Shown piece after piece: positions 59,179 through 64,000 of a DNA stretch of 64,000 nucleotides (positions are counted from its first letter, which is position 1; each line of letters opens with the position of its first letter). This DNA is from Rhodobacter viridis (GTDB lineage Bacteria; Pseudomonadota; Alphaproteobacteria; Rhodobacterales; Rhodobacteraceae), in NCBI RefSeq assembly GCF_003217355.1, contig NZ_QJTK01000014.1, positions 1 to 64,000 of the forward strand, in the 5' to 3' direction. The translations under genes were made by a program, and so were the position numbers. The notes under the pieces are model-generated. The model ran no database searches and was not told the DNA's origin. It was given only the letters and a program-made list of their open reading frames with translations.

Positions 59179-59954
59179 CCTCTCCCCTCCACCCGTCGCG
59201 TGTAGAATTCCCGGTGCTTTTCCGACATCGCCTGCGTATCCATCAAAAGCATGACATCGGTGGTGTTGAACGGCCGGTCGACGAAGGCGCCTTCGCCGAC
59301 GAACCCCCCCAAGCGCAAGTAAGCCTTGATCAAATTCGGCATCGCCTCCATCGCGCTGCGGCGATCGAGCGCATCTTTCGCCACCAGATCCATGCTCTGG
59401 AAATGCTTGGCGCGCGGGCGCAGCCCCTCGGGTGCGAGATGATGGTGGTGCAGCCAGGCAAGTGGCTGTTTCAGCGTCTCGACATCGGTGCCGTGGAACG
59501 AGGCGACGCCGAACAGGATTTCGATCTCATGCGCCAGCACGTAATCTGCAAGCGCATTCCACAGCATCAGCATCGCCGCGCCGCCGCGGTGATCGGGATG
59601 CACGCAGGACCGCCCCAGTTCCAGCAGCCGCCGCCCCGAGGCCCGCAAGGGCGCAAGGTCATATTCCGCATCACAATAAAAGCGCCCGATCTCTGCCGCC
59701 CGATCCGAGCGCAACAGCCGGTAGGCCGCCACGACACGGTCCAGATCATCCTCTGGCTTGCTCGGATCGATCAGCATCAGATGGTCGTAAAGCGGGTCGA
59801 ATTCATCCGCTTCGAGCCGGTTTTCGTGGTCGATGAGCGGCCCGGCGCCCCCCAATTCCTCCACGAAGACGGCGTAGCGCAGCCGTTGCGATGCCCGAAT
59901 GTCCTGGGCATCGCGCGCCAATCTGACTTCATAAGAAAGCGGTGCTGCCGCCAT
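59175..59954 (-). CDS. olsB: Ornithine N-acyltransferase OlsB
   Basis: Adds a 3-hydroxy fatty acid to ornithine, the first step of ornithine-lipid synthesis (259 residues). The GNAT-like body has RASQRLRYAVFVEELGG (about 20-36), LELGRSCVHPDHRGGAAMLM (about 110-129) and the YLRLGGFVGEGAFVDRPFNTTDV end typical of OlsB. ATG 59954 is preferred to TTG 59960 two codons upstream, with AAGG before it. First gene of the olsBA operon; direct repeats GGTGTTAACC lie about 110-135 bases upstream. Confidence 0.92.
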   Translation of the reverse strand: MAAAPLSYEVRLARDAQDIRASQRLRYAVFVEELGGAGPLIDHENRLEADEFDPLYDHLMLIDPSKPEDDLDRVVAAYRLLRSDRAAEIGRFYCDAEYDLAPLRASGRRLLELGRSCVHPDHRGGAAMLMLWNALADYVLAHEIEILFGVASFHGTDVETLKQPLAWLHHHHLAPEGLRPRAKHFQSMDLVAKDALDRRSAMEAMPNLIKAYLRLGGFVGEGAFVDRPFNTTDVMLLMDTQAMSEKHREFYTRRVEGRG

Positions 59955-60062
59955 GATCAATGCCTTCTGTCTTCTTCCGGTCTATGCGTCCGCGCGCGAA
60001 GGTGCAATGACGGCAGACACGTTCAACCACGCCGCGACGTGGGGTTACATTCCCGAAGCCCG

Positions 60063-60091
60063 GGTGTTAACCATTTTTAAAGGTGTTAACC
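60063..60091. promoter_or_regulatory. Paired GGTGTTAACC repeats upstream of olsB
   Basis: GGTGTTAACC is repeated exactly at 60063-60072 and 60082-60091, a 19-base period. The TTAACC cores resemble half-sites of the response regulator CtrA, whose relay protein ChpT is encoded next door, but CtrA prefers TTAA-N7-TTAA, which is not matched exactly. They lie between olsB and the DUF3553 gene. Confidence 0.45.
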
Positions 60092-60096
60092 TTTTA

Positions 60097-60276
60097 TCAA
60101 CCTTGGTCAGGAATAACGAGAGCAAGCTGCACCCGTGTCCCGTCGATCACCTGTTTGCCGGCATGTTCGAAATTGACCGTCACCTTGTCGCCCACGCGCG
60201 ACTGTACCTGTCCCAGCCCCCAATCCGGGGCCTGGGGGTTCTTGACCAGCATCCCCGGTTCCAGAAACTCGTTCAT
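60097..60276 (-). CDS. DUF3553 protein
   Basis: A 59-residue protein of the DUF3553 family, beginning MNEFLEPGMLVKNPQAPDWG and continuing with QVQSRVGDKVTVNFEHAGK; it is predicted as a small beta-barrel, similar in style to RNA- or DNA-binding Tudor/CarD-like folds. ATG 60276 is the family start; the frame is open to 60318. It is divergent from chpT with 40 bases between starts. Function is unknown. Confidence 0.85.
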   Translation of the reverse strand: MNEFLEPGMLVKNPQAPDWGLGQVQSRVGDKVTVNFEHAGKQVIDGTRVQLALVIPDQG

Positions 60277-60316
60277 CCTGCCCTCGCTTCGGCGACCCCC
60301 GAAAGGGAGACCCTTC

Positions 60317-60949
60317 ATGCCTCATGACGCTTTTGCCACCGCCCCGCTTCCCGAAACCGCGCCCTCCGAGGCCGATCTGGTCGCCCTTGTCGGTTCGCGA
60401 CTCTGCCACGACCTTATCAGCCCTTTGGGGGCGATCGGCAACGGGGTGGAGTTGCTGGCGATGTCGGGTCTGGGCAGCAGCCCCGAGGTGCAACTGATCT
60501 CGGAAAGCGTCACCTCGGCCAATGCGCGGATCAAATTCTTCCGCATCGCCTTTGGTCAGGCCTCGGTCGACCAGCGGATCGGAACCTCGGAAATCCTTGG
60601 CGTGCTTGAAGAAATCTCGCGCGGGGGGCGGGTGAAATACCACTGGCTCGGGGCGGGCGATCAGTCGCGCCGGATGGTGAAACTGATCTTCCTTGCGATC
60701 CTCTGCCTCGAGCCCGCGCTGCCCTGGGGTGGCGAAGTCGTGATCTCGGAGGAAGACGGCGAATGGCGTCTCGTGGCCCAGGCCAAGCGCACGAAGCCCG
60801 ACCCGGAGCTGTGGTCGCGGCTCTCGGGCAGTCTGGCGACGGTCACCCCCGCGCAGGTGCAGTTCCTGCTTTTGCCGCGCGAGGCGGGCCATCACGGCCG
60901 ACGCATCGTCTGGGACGTGGCCGAGACGCGCGTCGAAATCCGGTTCTGA
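60317..60949 (+). CDS. chpT: Histidine phosphotransferase ChpT
   Basis: Relays phosphate from the hybrid kinase CckA to CtrA (and CpdR in Caulobacter). The 210-residue protein has the phospho-accepting His in SRLCHDLISPLGAIGNGVEL (His31) within the dimerisation helices and a degenerate ATPase-like C-terminal domain (about 90-210). In R. capsulatus this relay controls motility and gene transfer agent production. GGGAGA precedes ATG 60317. Confidence 0.92.
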   Translation: MPHDAFATAPLPETAPSEADLVALVGSRLCHDLISPLGAIGNGVELLAMSGLGSSPEVQLISESVTSANARIKFFRIAFGQASVDQRIGTSEILGVLEEISRGGRVKYHWLGAGDQSRRMVKLIFLAILCLEPALPWGGEVVISEEDGEWRLVAQAKRTKPDPELWSRLSGSLATVTPAQVQFLLLPREAGHHGRRIVWDVAETRVEIRF

Positions 60950-60986
60950 GCCTTACGCGTGGCCCGGCCTTACGCCCGGCCCAGCT

Positions 60987-62252
60987 TTAGGCGCGGATCG
61001 TCCCGTCGCCCCGCACGAGATATTTGAACGAGGTCAGCTGCTCGGCGCCCACCGGGCCGCGCGCATGCAGCTTGCCCGTGGCGATGCCGATCTCCGCCCC
61101 CATGCCGAATTCGCCGCCATCGGCAAACTGCGTCGAGGCATTGCGCATCAGGATCGCGCTATCGAGCCGTTCAAAGAACCGCGCCGCGGTGGCGTCATTC
61201 TCGGTCAGGATCGATTCGGTGTGGCTCGAGCCATAGCGGCGGATATGAGCGATCGCCTCGTCCACCCCGTCGACCAGCTTCGCCGCGCAGATCATGTCGA
61301 GGAATTCACGCCCGAAATCCTCCTCGGCGGCGGGAACGGTGCCCGGGATATGCGCGAGATCGGCCGAAACCCGCATCTCGACGCCCTTCGCGATCAGATC
61401 TTCAATCAGCACCGCGCCGTGCTTTTCGTAGAACTTGCGGTCGATCAGCAGGCATTCCATCGAGCCGCAAATCCCGGTCCGGCGGGTCTTGGCGTTCACC
61501 ACCACGCGCCGCGCCTTGTCCAGATCGGCATCGGCATCGGCGTAGGTGTGGCAGATCCCCTCCAGATGCGCGAAGACCGGCACCCGCGCCTCGGCCTGCA
61601 CAAGACCCACGAGGCCCTTGCCGCCGCGCGGCACGATCACGTCGATATGGGCCACGGCGCGCAGCATCTCGGCTACGGCGGCGCGATCGCGGGTCGGCAC
61701 CAGCTGAATCGCGGCTTCGGGCAGGTTCGCCGCCTTCAGCCCGGCGACCATGCAGGCATGGATGGCACGCGAGGAATGGAAGCTTTCCGAACCGCCCCGC
61801 AGGATCACCGCATTGCCCGCCTTCAGACACAGCGCCCCGGCATCGGCGGTCACATTGGGCCGCGATTCGTAGATCACGCCGATCACGCCCAAAGGCGTGC
61901 GGACGCGCTGGATATGCAGCCCCGTCGGCCGATCCCATTCCGCAATGATTTCGCCCACCGGATCACGCTGCTCGGCCACGGCGCGCAGCCCATCGACGAT
62001 GCCGCGAATCCGGCCCTCGTCCAGCATCAGCCGGTCCATCATCGCGGGGGAAAGGCCCTTTTCGCGACCATAGGCCAGATCTTCGGCATTGGCGGCGATG
62101 ATCTCGTCCTTGCGGGCGGCAACCTCGTAAGCGGCGGCGATCAGCGCGGCATGCTTGCGCTCGGCGCTGGCAAAGGCCAGTTCGGCCGCCGCGGCACGGG
62201 CCGCCTGGCCCAAGGTGTCGATCAGGGTTTTCGCATCCAGCTCGTCGCGCAT
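60987..62252 (-). CDS. proA: Gamma-glutamyl phosphate reductase
   Basis: Second enzyme of proline synthesis (421 residues), reducing glutamyl-5-phosphate with NADPH. The catalytic cysteine lies in [13 protein letters not shown] (about residue 272), with family blocks [20 protein letters not shown] (about 125-144) and [14 protein letters not shown] strong GGAGGA precedes ATG 62252; the frame is open to 62285. It is convergent with chpT and downstream of tRNA-Asp on the same strand. proB is not adjacent in this window. Confidence 0.96.
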   Translation of the reverse strand: MRDELDAKTLIDTLGQAARAAAAELAFASAERKHAALIAAAYEVAARKDEIIAANAEDLAYGREKGLSPAMMDRLMLDEGRIRGIVDGLRAVAEQRDPVGEIIAEWDRPTGLHIQRVRTPLGVIGVIYESRPNVTADAGALCLKAGNAVILRGGSESFHSSRAIHACMVAGLKAANLPEAAIQLVPTRDRAAVAEMLRAVAHIDVIVPRGGKGLVGLVQAEARVPVFAHLEGICHTYADADADLDKARRVVVNAKTRRTGICGSMECLLIDRKFYEKHGAVLIEDLIAKGVEMRVSADLAHIPGTVPAAEEDFGREFLDMICAAKLVDGVDEAIAHIRRYGSSHTESILTENDATAARFFERLDSAILMRNASTQFADGGEFGMGAEIGIATGKLHARGPVGAEQLTSFKYLVRGDGTIRA

Positions 62253-62317
62253 CAGAAGTCCTCCGTTCGGCGCGTGATACGCCACGAAAGGAACAGCGTC
62301 CAGAGGGAGGGGGAAAG

Positions 62318-62394
62318 TGGCGCGGTTGACGGGGCTCGAACCCGCGACCCCCGGCGTGACAGGCCGGTACTCTAACCAACTGAGCTACAACCGC
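62318..62394 (-). tRNA. tRNA-Asp(GTC)
   Basis: A 77-base tRNA with acceptor stem GCGGTTG/CAACCGC, D-arm TAGCTCAGTTGGTTAGAG, anticodon loop CTGTCAC giving anticodon GTC (62358-62360 on plus), T-arm GGTTCGAGCC and an encoded CCA. It lies between proA and the chemotaxis receptor gene on minus. Confidence 0.97.
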
Positions 62395-62620
62395 GCGATG
62401 GGGCGGGGTGTAACGGCTGCCTGCGGGGGCGTCAAGCGGGAAAGCGCAGGAAATCTGTCGATGCCAACGATGGCCTGTGGCGGCGGTCCGGATACCCGCC
62501 CCGACACCGCGCCCCGGGATGTAACGGCAAGATGAAGTTTTCATGACAACCCAAGGTTGTTCAGCCTTGAGTAACGCCTTGCCGCAACACTTGTCACCGT
62601 GACGACAAATCAGGTGCGGC
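62395..62620. other. Intergenic region before the receptor gene
   Basis: Contains two short inverted repeats, ACAACC-CAA-GGTTGT around 62550-62564 and GTCAC-C-GTGAC around 62595-62605. They may be regulatory sites of the downstream receptor gene. No gene is supported. Confidence 0.35.
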
Positions 62621-64000
62621 ATGGCAACAATTCGGGCTCTTCTCGGCAGAATCGGCGTGCAGGTGGGGCTCTGCGCCGCGCTCTTTGCCGTGCTGCTCAC
62701 GGTCCTGGGCTGGACCTCGCATGACGGGTTTTCAAGCTTTCGCGCCCAGACGGGAGAGATGACGCGGACACGGGTGCCCGACCTGCGCAGCACAAGCACG
62801 CTCGTTGCGCAGATTTCCGCGCTTCCGCAAGGCTTTGCGCAGATCCTGCAGGCGCCGGACACGGCCGCGGTCAAGGCGGCCCACGACGCTCTCGCCGCCC
62901 GGATCGACCGCTTTGCCACCGCGCCCGAGGTGGCCGCCGTGCCGGGACTGACGGATCATTTCACCCGATTGCGCGACCGGCTGGATGCACTTGCGGCGAT
63001 GCTGGCGGCGCGGATGGCCGCCGAAGCGGATCTGGCGCAGGCGCTCAAGGATATCGATTCGGTGCTGCAGACGGTGGTGACCGGCTTCAATGCCTACGAG
63101 CCGAAGGATGTGATCCGCCTGCGCTCCGAGATCATCCGCATCCTGACCGAACGCGACCCCGCCGCCTTTGCCCCGCGGGGCCGGAAATTCGCCGAAGCGG
63201 CCGCGAATGTCGCGCGCTCGGTGCCCGAGGCCAAGGCCGCAGGGCGCGCAAGGCTTCTGGCGCTGGCGGATCCCGACACGGGGCTCGTCGCGCTGCGCAA
63301 GCGGGTTCTGGCCGACAGCGCGGAGGCGACGGCCCTGTCGGGTCAGGCCCTTGCCGCGACCGAAGACATCACGACCCAGGTGACACGCAAGGGGCTTGCG
63401 GTGCTGGATGCGGTGGAGGGCGAGATCCGCGGTCTGGACGCCGATGCCGCGCGCACGGACCGGACCTTCTCGCTTCTCCTGGCCGGGGCCGGGCTGGCGC
63501 TGGTGCTGGTCGTGCTCTCGCTGCGGGCGCTGATCGTGCACCCGCTGCGCCGCCTCGCCGCGCGGACCCGGGGCCTTGCTGCGGGGAATCGCAGCGTTCT
63601 CGACGACATGCGGCGCAGGGGCGGCGAAATCGGCGAGATGCAGGAGGCCCTGTGCGTCTTTCGCGACAATCTTGCCGAAAACGACCGCCTGGCCGAGGCT
63701 GCAAGACGCGCCGCGGCCGAGCGGGAAGTCGAGGCGCTGGCGCAGATCGAACGCGAGCGGGCGGCAGAGCGCGCCGAAGCCCTGCGCGAAACCGCGCGAC
63801 ACGAGGCCGAACGCGCTGCCGAGGCCGAGCACAAGCGGCGGGACGCGGAGCTTGCGGCCGAACGCGCGCGGCAGCTGGCCGAGCAGCAGCAGATCGTCGC
63901 CACGCTCGAAACCGGGTTGCACCGGCTGGCCGAGGGGGATCTGACCGCGCTGATCCAAAGCCCCTTCCCGCCGCAGTACGAAAGCCTGCGCACCAATTTC
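62621..64000 (+). CDS. Methyl-accepting chemotaxis protein, N-terminal part
   Basis: Starts at ATG 62621 (AGGTG 6 bases before) and stays open for 460 codons to the window edge, so the C-terminus is missing. It has a transmembrane helix at about residues 16-36 (CAALFAVLLTVLGW), a large periplasmic helical sensor domain (about 40-285), a second transmembrane helix (about 286-308, LLLAGAGLALVLVVLSL) and a HAMP domain (about 310-360). A long charged coiled coil (about 365-430) and a probable second HAMP (GLHRLAEGDLTALIQSPFPP, about 436-455) follow, as in other alphaproteobacterial receptors. The methyl-accepting signalling hairpin lies beyond the window. Confidence 0.88.
   Translation, partial: MATIRALLGRIGVQVGLCAALFAVLLTVLGWTSHDGFSSFRAQTGEMTRTRVPDLRSTSTLVAQISALPQGFAQILQAPDTAAVKAAHDALAARIDRFATAPEVAAVPGLTDHFTRLRDRLDALAAMLAARMAAEADLAQALKDIDSVLQTVVTGFNAYEPKDVIRLRSEIIRILTERDPAAFAPRGRKFAEAAANVARSVPEAKAAGRARLLALADPDTGLVALRKRVLADSAEATALSGQALAATEDITTQVTRKGLAVLDAVEGEIRGLDADAARTDRTFSLLLAGAGLALVLVVLSLRALIVHPLRRLAARTRGLAAGNRSVLDDMRRRGGEIGEMQEALCVFRDNLAENDRLAEAARRAAAEREVEALAQIERERAAERAEALRETARHEAERAAEAEHKRRDAELAAERARQLAEQQQIVATLETGLHRLAEGDLTALIQSPFPPQYESLRTNF

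Noticed and set aside
62318-62394. tRNA-Asp as a second integration site
   Set aside because: No integrase or partial tRNA duplicate is next to it; the neighbours proA and the receptor gene look like core genes.

Overview
The window looks like a chromosomal segment from a Rhodobacterales bacterium close to Rhodobacter, most likely R. capsulatus-like. The pointers are the very GC-rich coding, the five-gene atpHAGDC operon without subunits a and c, the trgA-trgB-cysK tellurite locus first described in R. sphaeroides, the olsBA ornithine-lipid genes, the ChpT phosphotransferase of the CckA-ChpT-CtrA relay, and an alphaproteobacterial-type LexA site (GAAC-N7-GAAC) at the imuB mutasome gene. The species call is inference; no 16S gene is present.

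Region 1-6826 is an accessory island of visibly AT-richer DNA lying against the 3' end of a tRNA-Ser(GGA) gene. It carries a tyrosine integrase next to the tRNA, a D12-class adenine methyltransferase with a long unexplained N-terminal extension, a tandem pair of diverged paralogues of unknown function, three other small or hypothetical genes, and a 785-base gene-free stretch with inverted repeats. Its left end is outside the window. Region 6936-13729 (minus strand) holds trgA-trgB-cysK-mscS, apparently one operon, and a DNA photolyase. Region 13865-22111 holds an orphan polyamine-type binding protein and then a surface-sugar cluster: neuB, a capsule-synthesis-like protein, an RgpF-like protein and neuC on plus; neuA, a short-chain dehydrogenase and a Gfo/Idh/MocA oxidoreductase on minus. 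Together they predict a CMP-activated nonulosonic acid (sialic- or legionaminic-like) delivered to a surface glycan.

Region 22359-34021 is core housekeeping: an H-type lectin gene, atpHAGDC with a clear terminator, a methyltransferase divergent from gloB, clpA, an M23 peptidase and rpsD. Region 34122-44178 has a secreted small protein, hisC-tyrC-extensin-like peptidase (overlapping genes), a DUF2125 protein, chaC, a TolQ/MotA-like plus OmpA/MotB-like stator pair, a Hint-domain protein and an LpxR-like outer-membrane protein. Region 44336-49819 is the SOS mutasome imuA-imuB-dnaE2; a LexA box sits inside imuA just before imuB, and a hairpin-rich repeat sits at the imuB/dnaE2 junction.

Region 50051-64000 includes ybaK, a hydroxyacyl-CoA dehydrogenase-like SDR with a thiolase, a phosphoesterase/lipid-kinase pair, ilvD, exoD, a GNAT acetyltransferase, a DUF4169/ribbon-helix-helix pair, olsBA, DUF3553, chpT, proA, tRNA-Asp(GTC) and the 5' part of a chemotaxis receptor that runs off the right edge. 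Start codons were chosen from ribosome-binding sites, gene overlaps and family N-termini. Domain and family names come from memory of family motifs, not from searches.
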